Notes: generated by a model from the sequence alone, not told the origin. Counted from the stretch's first letter, positions 48,900 through 59,161 are shown. The stretch: 64,000 bases of DNA from Schistosoma mansoni (GCF_000237925.1 NC_031495.1:1116001-1180000), one strand, 5' to 3'. Made by a program: numbers and translations.

Positions 48900-49397
48900 A
48901 TGCTTTGTTTTCTACCACAAACATGACAAGAACCTTCAACAAAGCATTCTTAATATGGATCGTTTAGATAATAATATACAACAAACTGGAGAAAATAGTG
49001 GACAATAAATATCGTATGATCAACATTACTTCGAGGTCTGCATGAAGTGTATGAGCAAACACTTCTGATGCTGATGCTCTATCTTTTAAACCACAACAAA
49101 CATCACATAAACCGGCTAAAAATCGTAATCTCGACCGAGGATCTTGAGTCCATAAATCCAACCGAGATATTGTCAATGTTTGAAAAAATGATAACGAAGA
49201 CGTTGACTTGCGGTTACTGATAGGATCAACATGATGACCAAAGCCTCCACATCTCTCTAACTCAATAAAAGCTGGGTTAATTTGACCTTCTAAAACCATA
49301 AGTTCAACCTTTGACTCTGAGACTGTGAGTATATTGGATAGTGCTCTCAAGATATTTTGGTTCAAAAAATATGCACACTGTGCCACAGTTCGGTATC
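48900..49397 (-). pseudogene. Gamma-tubulin complex component 3-like fragment
   Basis: A minus-strand frame (48964-49401) has the pattern FFQTLTISRLDLWTQDPRSR followed by LRFLAGLCDVCCGLK and ASEVFAHTL, which lines up residue by residue with the WTYDPKIRLKTLAALVDHC region of gamma-tubulin complex protein 3 (GRIP domain, microtubule nucleation). Past the stop near 48964, homology seems to continue in another frame (NDPY, then ECFVEGS, near 48930-48960), so the copy is broken. It has no clear exon borders and joins an RTE fragment directly at about 49395. The GCP3 assignment is from memory of the human protein, so the family member could differ. Confidence 0.5.
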
Positions 49398-49844
49398 TCA
49401 CGTAGACAATTGTTTACAAATATTTGTATGATTTTGATGATGGATGTGGTAGTTCTTCAAATTTCAGTTCCGTACTGTAGAAGTAACTATCTTGATGTTC
49501 AAATTGAAAATTCTGACTCATATGGGTTAACAATTTTTCGACTTCCATATGTCCTTCAATTTTAAGAATGATACCGTTACTTTGTCCATCCTCTCACTTA
49601 CGTCTGCATCAAATCCACCAAATTCATCGATGATGATTCCCGGGAGCGTGAAAGATTCCACATCTTTCAGAGTGTCTCCATCAAATGTAATTGAGTTGGT
49701 GTTCTTCGTGTTGTGTTTGAAGATATTGCTTTTTCCCTTGTGTGTATCGAGACATACTGATGTAAAGGCTGCTGCTTCACTAGATGTGTTCATCTGCACT
49801 TGCTCGTGTGTATGGAATGGAATGGTCAGGTCATCTGCGCAATG
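49397..49844 (-). mobile_element. RTE-type LINE fragment
   Basis: Minus-strand reading DTHKGKSNIF, NSITFDGDTLKDVESF, IIDEFGG and FLKLKDIWKSKN, the late part of RTE ORF2, as in the copy at 43155-43870. It stops abruptly at the junction with the GCP3-like fragment. Confidence 0.7.
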
Positions 49845-49930
49845 ATGATGAGTCCTATGCTAGTACGAAACGGCCATTCAGTGCTTCCAGGTTTTCAATA
49901 GTGGTCTAACATTGACCAATTCACGATCTC
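49845..49930 (+). mobile_element. SINE fragment
   Basis: GATGATGAGTCCTATGC, ACGAAACGGCCATTCAGTGC and TTCCAGGTTTTCAATAGTGG. The core resembles a hammerhead, with changes. Confidence 0.6.
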
Positions 49931-50640
49931 AAATGATACTGAATTTCCTATGTTTCATGTTCTCTTAAAGTTCCAGAAACATAAATACGAATAAGACGTC
50001 ATAGAAATCAGGTGACTGAACATGAACACGATCAAATTTCACTTCAGTGATTTACACAATAACTATTACTTAGAGTACTTTACACTGGAATTCCTGTCCA
50101 TGTTCAGTGTCACGGAATTGTTTGTGTTACAATTACGATATAAATAGAAAACTTTCCAGTTAAACTATTTTGTTGAGATCACTAATCGATATAATTCAAA
50201 CAACCATTGAAAACCTTCGACCGTAAGTCCCCCGTTAACAGCCACTGATTATTCTCTTGAAACCTTTTTCCAACTAATTGATTTTCCTATAGGAACACAA
50301 AATTGTATCTGAAAGATGACATAAAACACATTCACATCGTTTGTCACGTCACGTTAATTATTAAACATCAATTTTATGATGATTACATAAACAAAATTTG
50401 GATTTAATATTTATACTACTTTAGGATGTAATAAGTAGTTTCATGAATTGTACTTGTTATCATAATTGTGTCTTTTACCGCGGTTGTTGTATACCCACCT
50501 ATAAAGTTCACTTTGTTTTTCTTCTTAGAAGCAACATATTTTACTTTTCAAAAAAACCCTCAAACTATCACTTTCTATATGTTTACTCTATCTGTTCAAT
50601 TTTTATGAATTATTTCACAATTATTTGACAACATTCTAAG
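49931..50640. other. No feature recognised
   Basis: AT-rich spacer without a recognised exon or repeat. Confidence 0.3.
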
Positions 50641-50890
50641 CAAAGATAGATAGTGGCTAACAGTGGAAACCAGGACTCTCGTTTCGTCCTGTTTGGGACT
50701 CATCAGCTGAAAGTGTCTACATCTTAGATTTGATGTTCACTTTGCGTTTGAGTCCCAACTATCTTTACTTATAATGCTTTTGACTTAAGGCAATATCGAG
50801 GCAATCCTCACAGGATGCATAATTTGCCAATAAGAAACTGATCAAATGCAGTCGTGAACATCAATGGGCAGATTCAAGTAAACAATATCA
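50641..50890 (-). mobile_element. Sm-alpha-type SINE with well-kept hammerhead
   Basis: The reverse complement runs from the head (GACTGCATTTGATCAGTTTC, GATTGCCTCGATATTGCC), through a decayed tRNA-like part, to a hammerhead and the 3' phrase CTGTTAGCCACTATCTATC. This is the best-preserved Sm-alpha-type copy in the window. Sm-alpha is an established schistosome SINE-like family with embedded hammerhead ribozymes. Confidence 0.8.
50661..50715 (-). ncRNA. Hammerhead ribozyme motif (Sm-alpha type)
   Basis: On the minus strand all core elements are present and in order: CTGATGA (50700-50706), stem II GTCC/GGAC, GAAAC (50681-50685), a minimal stem III closed over a GAGA loop, and the cleavage triplet GTC. 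Stem I starts with CAG pairing with CTG. The very short stem III is typical of schistosome hammerheads. Self-cleavage is inferred, not shown. Confidence 0.75.
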
Positions 50891-51124
50891 AGCGGGTTTT
50901 AGAACATGGTTAAAGATGACACTAAAATTGAAATAATGTTTGGATTTCAACAAGTCTTCTTTCGGGAAATGATGAAATCTTTGAATCAAATAATTCATGA
51001 GTCATGTTCCAATGTTAAGTCTAATTTATAATGTGGAAGTAAGTCCTATAATTATAAAATCTATTTAAGTTATGGTTTATGTAATCAATTTACTTTTTGC
51101 TTGTCCATACTCTATAAACATCAA

Positions 51125-51290
51125 GTACCAATAAGTGCTCTGGCGCGAGACTGGTAGGTCTTGGGTTCGAATCTCGCGAGTGCGGGATTGTGGATGCGCA
51201 CTGCTGAGGAGTCTCGCAATTAGACGAAACGGCCGTCCAGTGCTTCCAGGTTTTCCTTGGTGGTCTAGCATCGATTGATTCCTGCTTTAA
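51125..51290 (+). mobile_element. SINE with hammerhead core
   Basis: B box GGTTCGAATC, then GATGCGCACTGCTGAGGAG, a changed stem II (TCTCGCAATTAGAC), GAAACGGCCGTCCAGTGC and TTCCAGGTTTTCC. The 5' part with the A box is missing. Confidence 0.75.
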
Positions 51291-51484
51291 ACTATGAAAA
51301 TACCAAAACGTTGAATGTATCACAGCTGAAGATTATCATATAAGGATCCAGCAGCTATTTAATACTTTCTAGTTTTCAGTGGTATCCTAACAACTCGTTC
51401 ACTGAAATGACAATAAAATATTTGCTTATTGCCAACCAAATACACTAAACCAATAAGTATGTTTGATAAAATTTTGCTAAGTTA

Positions 51485-51850
51485 TTTAATTATACAACTA
51501 GTGACTGGCTCCATGAGGTAATTCCTGGAGTTCTAGTGAGAAGTCGTGACCAGTGGAGCTAATCCATGTCAGGTAGAGAAAGGTAACTACCTCAGTACAA
51601 TGGAAGTTGGTCGCGCAATTTCGTGGATTAGTTGAGGTTAGACATTAACACCGTTGGATGCCGGCTCAATGGTCTGTCAGTTAAGTGCTCCGGCGCGAGA
51701 CTGGCAGGTCCTGGGTTCGAATCTCACGAGGCGATGTCGTAGATGCGCACTGTTGAGGAGTCCCACAATAGGACGAAACGGACGTCCAGTGCTTCCAGGT
51801 TTTTCATGGTGGTCTAGCTTTAATTGACTAATGATCTTAACTACTTTTGT
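51485..51850 (+). mobile_element. Near full-length tRNA-derived SINE with hammerhead
   Basis: Begins ACTAGTGACTGGCTCCATGA, then the tRNA-like part (CGGCTCAATGG as a near A box; GGTTCGAATC as a perfect B box near 51715), then the hammerhead core CTGTTGAGGAGTCCC, GGACGAAACGGACGTCCAG, and the 3' part ending near TTGACTAATGATC. In this copy the core reads TTGAGGA in place of CTGAGGA. Confidence 0.8.
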
Positions 51851-52539
51851 TACCGTTGAGTTACTAGTTTGAGAGGACGAAGAATCAATTGGAAAAAAAT
51901 ATTTCCCCGCTCAATCTATATTTTAACACCTTTATGAAAATATTTAAAATATAGATATCTTCTAAGAGTTCAAATGAATTTAAGGTCTTCAAGAACTATA
52001 GAACAAGAGTTGAGGGAACCAAAATGGATTTATAAAAATGAATTGTCATCAGAAGATACTCTTGACACACTTTTTCGGTATAATACTGTTCGTACAAACG
52101 GAGGATCACTTAAATGATGGTTTTTGTAAACTAAACGGATTGAATTAGGCCAAACTGCCGAAAAATGTTGCTTGGAGTTCCTGTGATTAGTAAAGAACTA
52201 CCTGAACATAAGAATCAGCCATTTTCGAAGGATATGATTCAAATAATGAATTCAATGAACGAAAAGGAGTTCATTAAATTGATCCCAAGTATAGAAAACC
52301 AAAGATCTCATTTCCGTAACATTCCTTTTAGCAAGATGGAAATAAAAATGAGGCTGAAAAACTTTCACTACTATTACTACTACTTCGTACTGATTAAGGT
52401 GTAGAGCTACATGCATCTACTTTAGTGTGTAAACACTTTCATTTAAGTATATTTACTATTACTAATAAAGATGGTGACCGATGGTAAATAAACTAAACAA
52501 TTTTTGATGTAGATTTCAAAAACTTCACTTCTACTCGAA

Positions 52540-52680
52540 GTTTGTTCTGATGATGTCGTTCAGAAGGACGATGAAAGCTCCACGACCAAACTATCCAGCT
52601 CAAAGAACAAACCTATATCAAAATCACCCACCTGAGCTACAAGTCTTCTCCACCATCTCAAAACTAAACAATTCATTTAC
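52540..52680 (+). repeat. Dispersed repeat, unclassified (copy 3)
   Basis: TGATGATGTCGTTCAGAAGG, GATGAAAGCTCCACGACC, CACCCACCTGAGCTACAAG and TCTTCTCCACC match 27450-27570 and 1790-1880. Confidence 0.55.
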
Positions 52681-52719
52681 CAAACGAACTCTTAATGTAT
52701 TGTTTGATCGAATCTTCCT

Positions 52720-52935
52720 ATTGATGTTTAAGACTGCAATCGGTCAACTGACGAGTTCCAAATGGGACGAAACGCGCGTCGTGAATTCCACTACTAATCA
52801 CCAACCATCTTCGTTTATAATTCTTGTGACAATGTCGAGGCAATACCTACAGTACACACGTATACCAATAAGGGATTAACCAATTGCAGTCCTAAATAAT
52901 AACGGAAAGATACGAGTAAACAATACTAAATGAGT
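52720..52935. mobile_element. Rearranged Sm-alpha SINE pieces, tail to tail
   Basis: A plus-oriented piece has GACTGCAATCGGTC fused directly to a hammerhead core (CTGACGAG, GGACGAAACGCGCGTC, ATTCCACTACTAATCACC). It is followed at about 52835-52935 by a minus-oriented head piece (GTCGAGGCAATACC, AATTGCAGTCCTAAA). The core has the permitted variant at position 7, but stem I is weak. Confidence 0.65.
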
Positions 52936-52975
52936 TTATAGGTAGTAATAATAATAATAATTTGAATGAAATGCC

Positions 52976-53400
52976 ATGGGTTGGTACTGCAGTTTTACCA
53001 TACCGTGTGTAGGGGATTGTTGGAAAAGAGTTAGGGGCGGCCAAACTAAAACGTGGCATCAATCCTTGAATTCACTAACTTCTAGTCTGAGCCATGTTGG
53101 TAGATGCAGACTACATGGTTGGGGTCCTTGTGTCTATCGTAACCAATGGTTGGAGACTCGATCACAATGGCGTAGGTGTATACACTCTTTATCTTCCCTT
53201 AAACCTTGAGATCGAAATTGCTTCATAACGCTCTTCCTTCCTATACTATATCCTTATATACAACCTACTACCACCACCACTAAATTAACTACTTCTATGA
53301 ATCCGGTGTTCATCTTGTTGTGCTAACGAGTGAGGTATGGCAACTTGGACCGATGCACAAATGTGCCTGGTCCTACGTTGTAGCTGATTGACTTTACCAT
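52976..53400 (+). mobile_element. LINE 3' end (C-terminus and 3' UTR)
   Basis: A frame at 52976-53209 reads RGGQTKTWHQSLNSL, SHVGRCRLHGWGP and NQWLETRSQWRRCIHSL, which resembles the C-terminal end of a schistosome non-LTR retrotransposon. It is followed by a 3' UTR-like stretch with AGTGAGGTATGGCAACTTGG. The family was not determined. Confidence 0.5.
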
Positions 53401-53429
53401 ACCGTTATGGCACAACAGAAGAACCCCAA

Positions 53430-53790
53430 AGGATCTTAAAACAACACAGAATTAAATTATATTACAAAACAATGAACACACTTCGAAATACTTTAGTTCG
53501 ATTAAAAGAAAAAATCCCATTCATGTCTACACAGAACTGAGTCTACAAATTAGGTTGTGTCGATTGTGATCTATTCTATATTGAAGAGTCATCTCGTGAA
53601 ATCTTGACTCGTGCCAAAGAACATATTAGGGACACAAAGAAACCTCCTAATAATCCTGTAGAACTGGATAGACCTCAAATGAAATCGACAATAGCAGTTC
53701 AACAACCATCAGATCGATTTCAAAAATATCAAAATACTACAGAAAGGCTTTTCCAATTACAATGAAAGGTGAGTAGTTGAAGCGTTCCTA
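53430..53790 (+). mobile_element. Penelope-like element fragment, GIY-YIG endonuclease
   Basis: Near 53535-53765 the plus strand reads VYKLGCVDCDLFYIEESSRE, then LTRAKEHIRD and KGFSNYNER, matching the GIY-YIG-type C-terminal endonuclease of Penelope-like retroelements. The reverse-transcriptase part is absent and frames are broken. Confidence 0.65.
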
Positions 53791-54180
53791 CTGCTCTCAA
53801 TAGAAAGAGAGGCCTTACCATACATCCTACTTGGACTATCTATCCTAGTCATCTAGTCTGATATTATTTACAATTTCACACTATTACATTACAAATGAAA
53901 CTCTATCCTTTATCATTATAAAGGTCACACATTTTTCATCATTAACCCTGCCCACACATACACACAAATTTACATACGCGTCGCTTATGAATCACCTTGA
54001 CCGAAATGACATGACAGTGATTTTTGTCAGAAGTGGCTTGCACTAAGTCACGTAACGTCAGTCTCATTGGGATATTAGCAATATAATGATTTATTCAATA
54101 CTAAGTGAATTTAATCTTGTTTAGACTTCAAAAATAAATCAATAATCGTTTAACTGTTTGTCAGATCCTTATTTAATTTT
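53791..54180. other. No feature recognised
   Basis: It may include 3' flank of the Penelope-like fragment, but no boundary can be placed. Confidence 0.3.
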
Positions 54181-54184
54181 AATA

Positions 54185-54350
54185 GTTCAGAACATGACCA
54201 CCATGGAAAACTTGAAAGCATTGGACAGCCATTTCGTCCTATTGTGGGACTCCTCAACAGTGCGAATCCACGATCCCGCCTCGCGAACGATATTCGAACC
54301 CAGGACCTACCAGTCTCGCGCCAGAGCACTTGACTACTACAATTTCTACA
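54185..54350 (-). mobile_element. SINE fragment with tRNA-like part and hammerhead core
   Basis: Reverse-oriented: CACCATGGAAAACTTGAAAG, TTTCGTCCTATTGTGGGACT, CCTCAACAGTGCGAATCCAC, B box in reverse (ATTCGAACCCAGGACC), then CGCCAGAGCACTTGACTAC. The start is truncated. Confidence 0.75.
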
Positions 54351-55284
54351 AAACCCTTACCCTTTCTGATCATAACACAATAAATCGATTAATTAGTTTA
54401 AAAAAAAAAGAACATTTAACAGAGTAAATAAAGATTATCTTAAATAAACTAATATAGACTTATCTTTATAATCTTTAAAACTATAAATGTATCAATGTTC
54501 AAATAAACAATTGAATGTAACACAATGTATCCACACATAGTAACTATCTTAATTGTTATGTACTTTGTATTAGTTCCAAAATATAGTTTACGAATAACTT
54601 CAAGTAATGAATAAAGATTCAGATGTGTGTGTGTGGAGGGAGGGGGAATAACCAATTTACAATAAGATTATAATTTATGAACAACCTTTGTGCAAAGCTT
54701 AAGTGACCTACTTACTAAGAGGCTAAATGATAGTTATAAAGCTGTTTAAAGAATGAGGATTATGATTCATAATTGATTGTTAAGGTAAGTAATCATGAAC
54801 TGATATCAGCTTAAATGCCAAAACGTTATTTTGGCCAAATGGATTAGTGAATTTTGTGCTCAAAATTCAAGATCTATTATCGTAAAACTCCAGGCCTGCA
54901 GCGGCGTCCACGGAACAACACTCTTCCTCCTCTTGGTTGGCAGCGATACCAAATGTAGCGAACAAGAACATGGGTGGAGACAATTACAGACTATCTCGCT
55001 GAAATCTGATAACCATACAGTAAATGCTTAATTTGCAAAATAACAATCAATTGTCTCAATCTTTACTGTTCCTTCTGCAAATATCAGTCTACCTTCTCTG
55101 ATTTCATTGTTCACACATTTTCATACCGATCGCGCTTCGCTACTGTTCTTTCCTTATCGATCTTCTGCCAAAATACATTCTATGTCTGACCCTCACCATA
55201 CACTACTTATGTAGATATAAGTAAACCAAACCACAGTAGTACTATATTATTAACTCTATTTTCTACTTTTATTTAATTTCAACA
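54351..55284. other. No gene recognised
   Basis: AT-rich, with a GT/GGA-rich tract near 54630-54650. The frame at 54831-55031 has no recognisable family. Confidence 0.3.
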
Positions 55285-55375
55285 GGATGGGTTCGCTAAC
55301 CCCATGCCCAACCCTCCTCCTTTACCCGGGCTTGGGACCGGCAGTAGCCCCCGGAGGAGCTACAGGCGGAGTTAG
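55285..55375 (-). mobile_element. Isolated RTE 5' leader
   Basis: The reverse complement equals the first about 90 bases of RTE (TCCGCCTGTAGCTCCTCCGG, GGGCTTGGGTA-type sequence, GGTTAGCGAACCCATCC). No coding part follows, so only the 5' end of an element remains. Confidence 0.7.
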
Positions 55376-55639
55376 AAGTGTTAACTGGTATGTTTTTAAT
55401 TCAAAGTGTTAATAATCTGGAATCACTAACTTGATTATTTTGAAGCTTATGTCTTGAATTTCTATTGGTTATCAGTAATTCACAAATACTAAGGGATTCT
55501 TAGTACATGTCGTCTGTTGTCAAAAGAAAACACTTGTTTAAATTAATTAATTACAGGTTTATCTGGGTTTCCATTGCAAGATTATCTCAGTTTCGGATAT
55601 TTCTAACAATCAAGTTACTTAGACCTGTTACCCCTCGTG

Positions 55640-57110
55640 GATGAGAATAGGCCGCCAATCAACATTCTTCAGCACACTCTGTCCTGAACCTTCCTTTCTA
55701 GTTTTTATCCACTTGTTGTTAAATCTTCTCATGTCTGTGTTATATCTCGAAGAGAATTATGAATGGTAACTTTTGAGGACTATTTACTTTGTGTACATTT
55801 TTATTTTATAGTTGTTAACTAACTAAACTATCCATACTCGTATCCCTCTTATTATAAGCTTTATTTTGACCCATAGATTATTACTATACGATTTGCCGTT
55901 CTCGAGTTATCCTCAGTCTATTGATTAGTGCCTCTCACATTCGCAGCCACATTTGACTGAATCTTGTGGGTCACTGGTCTGATCGATAAATCACTGCTCT
56001 CTAATTGGTGGTATTATCACGTTATATACTAAGAGGGCATCTAGACAAGCTACAAATTATAACAATTGGCGACGGGGATGGGATTCGAACACACGCGGGG
56101 AAAACCCCAATGTATTTGCATTATAACAGTCTGTCTCCATTCCTCGGAGTAATATGTTCTTTGGTATTTCTCTTTTCCTTTGGCCTTCAGGATTCCATGT
56201 GAGGGCTTGCTTATGACGCAGTTCGGTGCTTTCCTCAATGTGTGTCCGATCCACTTCCAGCACTCCTTCCTCCACTGGAATCTGGTTTCTTCTCTTCCGC
56301 AGTAGGTTATTGCTGATAGTGTCTGGCCAATGAACCCGAAGTATTTTGAGTAGAACACTGTTAATAAACATTTGTATCTTGTGGATAATGTCTTTCGTAG
56401 TTTTCAAAGTTTCCGCTTCATGCAGTAGAACTGTCTTCACATTTGCATTGAAAGTTCTGACCTTGATGTTTTTTTTGAGTCCCAGATGTGGTTCAACTGT
56501 AGGAATGCTGTCCTTGCTTTGCCAATCCTCGCGTTTACGTCTGCATTAGGTCATCCTTGTTCATCGATGATGCCATTCAGCTATGTAAACCTTGTTATAT
56601 CCTACGAAGCTTCTCCGTCAGGTGTTATTTGATTGGTGCATGTTGTGTTGTATTTGAGAATCATGCCTACCCCTTTGTGTATGTTGAAACGTACTGCTTC
56701 TGGGGCTGCTGCTATACTGGTCGTCTTCTACTGAATTCGTTGTTGCGTGTGTGATAGGAGAGCCAGATCATCTGCTAAGTCTAGATCGTCCAGCTACATC
56801 GTAGCAGTTCCCTCTCTTCCATGCTTCCCTCCAGATGTTGACGTTTTCATAATCCGATTGATCAGCAGAAGAAAGAGAAAAAGTGGGGGTAGGTAAACTT
56901 GCCTGACTCTGGCCTTTACATCGAACGAGTCATTGGGCTGTCCTACATGCATGATTTTGCAGTTTAATCCACCATATGAATTAAGCATGATATTAACAAT
57001 CTTCTCAGGCACACCATAGTGTCAAAAAAGCCTCCATAGTGTTATCCTGTCCACGATGTCAAACACTTCCTTTTATTCAATGAAGCCTGAGGCCCCTCTG
57101 CGGATATTGT
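55640..57110 (-). mobile_element. RTE-type LINE 3' half, interrupted by an LTR remnant
   Basis: Minus-strand RTE from the reverse-transcriptase YGVPEKIVNIMLNSYGG region (near 57000) through KTSTSGGKHG, the late ORF and ALTWNPEGQRKREIPKN, to the 3' end near 55640. It is split between 55737 and 56129 by an LTR-element remnant. It has several frame breaks. Confidence 0.8.
55738..56128 (+). mobile_element. LTR-element remnant inserted in RTE
   Basis: An LTR of about 327 bases, TGTTATATC to ATTATAACA (55738-56064), is followed by a primer-site-like ATTGGCGACGGGGATGGGAT and a short tail again ending in TTATAACA. It is flanked by a 5-base duplication GTCTG (55733-55737 and 56129-56133). The LTR resembles the one beginning at 28641. 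The length and primer site fit schistosome gypsy-like elements. Most of the interior is absent; it is a fossil, younger than the RTE copy it interrupts. Confidence 0.7.
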
Positions 57111-57116
57111 CAGCCT

Positions 57117-57190
57117 TAAGACCGTGTAAAGGAGGTGGGTTGGGCGTGGACTTAGCGACCCCATACCGTTGAAAATCAACTTACTAAAAC
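57117..57190 (+). mobile_element. Isolated RTE 5' leader fragment
   Basis: GTAAAGGAGGTGGGTTGGGC, TTAGCGACCCCAT and AAAATCAACTTACTAAAAC match the RTE leader in plus orientation. It lies head to head with the minus-strand RTE half at 55640-57110. Confidence 0.6.
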
Positions 57191-57205
57191 ACCCTAGCCA
57201 TAAAA

Positions 57206-57340
57206 TAATCCACGATGCGCACTTCGTCCTACTGAGGACTCGTCAGCCGGATGTACCTACATCTCAGTGTCGATATTTACAATGAGACTCGGTATAGTTC
57301 GCTTCAAACATGCCCGCATTATCCAAGTAATTCAAGTAAA
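57206..57340 (-). mobile_element. Sm-alpha SINE fragment with hammerhead core
   Basis: The reverse complement has a decayed A box region (ACTTGGATAATGCG), CGAGTCTCATTG, ACACTGAGATGTAGGTACAT, CCGGCTGACGAG, stem II TCC/GGA and GAAGTGCGCATC. The core is near complete, with C at position 7, but GAAAC is altered. Confidence 0.65.
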
Positions 57341-57557
57341 CAATATCAACTGGATCCAAGAATATTCGTAACAAATTTGGAAGGAATGAGATACATATAA
57401 GATCAAATGAATAAGGATCCATATTACAGAATCTAACAAATGATTTCATTGACAACACTACATGGATACAAAATCATCACACTAATCTATAATAGGATCT
57501 CAGTACTTCACAGCTCCTAATTTGTTTATCTAAATGAATAATAAAATGTTTTTTTTG

Positions 57558-57889
57558 TTATTTATGTAAATTTGGTAAACCAGCTGTTACCATGGATTCA
57601 ATGCCACATTCATTTGTACCGCGTAAAATTTTAAAATATCCTTGATCACCCCATTGATTATTCCATGAATTAGCACATAACCAATAGGGTATATGATTTT
57701 GTTGTATACCCCAACCAATGATACGTATAGCATGACCACCTAAATATGAACCAGTTATATGTTTATAAACACCAGATTTATAATTAAGAAAATCTTCATA
57801 TACATAAAATCCACCTTCAACTGGACCATTTAATAGAATCTCTTTCATGATTGAAATTTCTTCACTGGCTACATTATAAGAACTTTTAC
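57558..57889 (-). CDS. Cathepsin B-like protease, last exon
   Basis: The final 109 residues of a papain-family cysteine protease. It starts after TTTTCAAAG and joins in frame to the previous exon (the Gly codon is split G/GT). It reads [39 protein letters not shown], then [11 protein letters not shown] with the catalytic histidine and [14 protein letters not shown] with the catalytic asparagine, ending GLPNLHK at the stop 57558-57560. This matches the C-terminal half of schistosome cathepsin B (Sm31 type), a secreted gut protease involved in haemoglobin digestion. The frame is fully open and splice signals are good. Which paralogue it is cannot be decided here. Confidence 0.9.
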
Positions 57890-58004
57890 CTTTGAAAATG
57901 GAAGAAACAAAACAAAAGCAGGTATAGTCCAGTGTAAATTGAATCAAACTTTGATAGATCAGAAGGAGTTTTGTGGAGATTTCAGTATTTTCATTGTTGA
58001 AATC

Positions 58005-58360
58005 ATGAGTCAATTGAAGCTAGACCACCAGGGAAAACCTGGAAGCACTGGACGGCCGTTTCGTTCTATTATGGGACTCAGTGGCAGTGCGCATCCACGA
58101 TCCCGCCTCGCGAGCGAGATTTGAACCCAGGACCTACCAGTCTCGCGCTGGAGTACTCACTGATAGACCACTGAGCCGGTATCCAACGGTGTTAATGTCC
58201 AACTTCAACCAATCCACGAAATCTGAGCAACCGTTCACCATTTGTCTTCAGTGAGTTGATATCTCTACAACAGACGTGGTTGAACTCCACTGGTCATTGC
58301 TTCTCACTAGGACTCCTAGATTTACCTCTCCAAGTCAGTCACTAGTGAGCAAATGATTAT
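58005..58360 (-). mobile_element. Near full-length tRNA-derived SINE with hammerhead
   Basis: Reverse-oriented complete order: 3' part (GTCAATTGAAGCTAGACCAC), hammerhead (GACGGCCGTTTCGTTCTATT in reverse), B box (ATTTGAACCCAGGACC in reverse), A-box region (CACTGAGCCGG) and 5' part to TCAGTCACTAGTGAGCA, followed by ATTATTATTATT at 58350-58367. Confidence 0.85.
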
Positions 58361-58371
58361 TATTATTATCA

Positions 58372-58530
58372 GAAGGGGTTTTGTGGAGATTTCAGTATTT
58401 TCATGGTTGAATCGTGGGATCGTGGATGCGCACCGCTGAGGAGTCCCTTAATAGGACGCAACGGCCGTCTAGTGCCTCCAGGTTTTCCATGGTGGTCTAG
58501 CTACAAATGACTCATGATTTCAACTATGAA
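58372..58530 (+). mobile_element. SINE 3' half, inverted next to the previous copy
   Basis: GGATGCGCACCGCTGAGGAG, TCCC and GGAC of stem II, GCAACGGCCGTC (altered from GAAAC) and CCAGGTTTTCCATGGTGG. Together with 58005-58360 it forms an inverted pair. Confidence 0.75.
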
Positions 58531-58554
58531 ACTGTAATAGTTCAAATATGTCAT

Positions 58555-58650
58555 ATTTTGATGTGTGCTACTGATGATGACAGATATAAGTAGCATGTAT
58601 CATCAATCGAAAGTGAAAGGTTAAGATGTTCGAAGAGAAGAGAATGAAAA
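58555..58650 (+). repeat. Dispersed repeat (family of 18485-18612)
   Basis: TGTGCTACTGATGATGACAG, ATATAAGTAGCATGTATCAT and CAATCGAAAGTG match the start of the unit at 18485-18612. Confidence 0.5.
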
Positions 58651-59161
58651 CAGAGAGGGATTGGTGTGGAAATGAAGGAACAATCAAGTCTGAGACAATT
58701 GATTGACATTTTGTAAATGAAGTATTTACTGTATGGTTCTGATTGTGGTTATCCCTGGTTGTGTGCATGTTGTCAATGATCAATAATTATCCTTCTATAT
58801 TCTATTGATAATTCTGTGGAACACTGTCTATATTTGTTTGATCACATAGTTCTTCAAATTAATTAAACTCTATCGATTAAGTTGTCATGTTAACATTGAT
58901 CTAGGCAACTTATGGGAACATATTCTATTTGTAGATGTTGGAAGAATACCAATGGTTGTTACAGTCATGAGCGTTTATAAATCATCTATTCTGATGGCAA
59001 CTGAACTATGTTGTCTTCATGACCAGACTTACTATCAGTTTGCATCGTAAGATGGTGAAAAAACTAACAATGATTCTAAAGATCTAAACTTAAAGTAAGC
59101 GATCTAATTCGACAACTTATTTCATCTTTCTGGACATAATTCTTTGTAATTCAGTTAGGTA

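Noticed and set aside
48964-49401. Read as an intact short host gene
   Set aside because: The frame stops in the middle of the homologous region, homology seems to continue in another frame and RTE sequence abuts it, so a broken retrocopy is more likely than a gene.
51651-51731. Possible tRNA gene
   Set aside because: A and B boxes are present, but no full cloverleaf can be formed and the unit is part of a repeated SINE, so it is tRNA-derived and not a tRNA gene.
52550-52610. Hammerhead-like pattern TGATGATGTCG with a later GATGAAAGC
   Set aside because: Stem II would not pair directly next to the core, and the related copies at 1790 and 27450 do not keep the pairing, so it is treated as an ordinary dispersed repeat.
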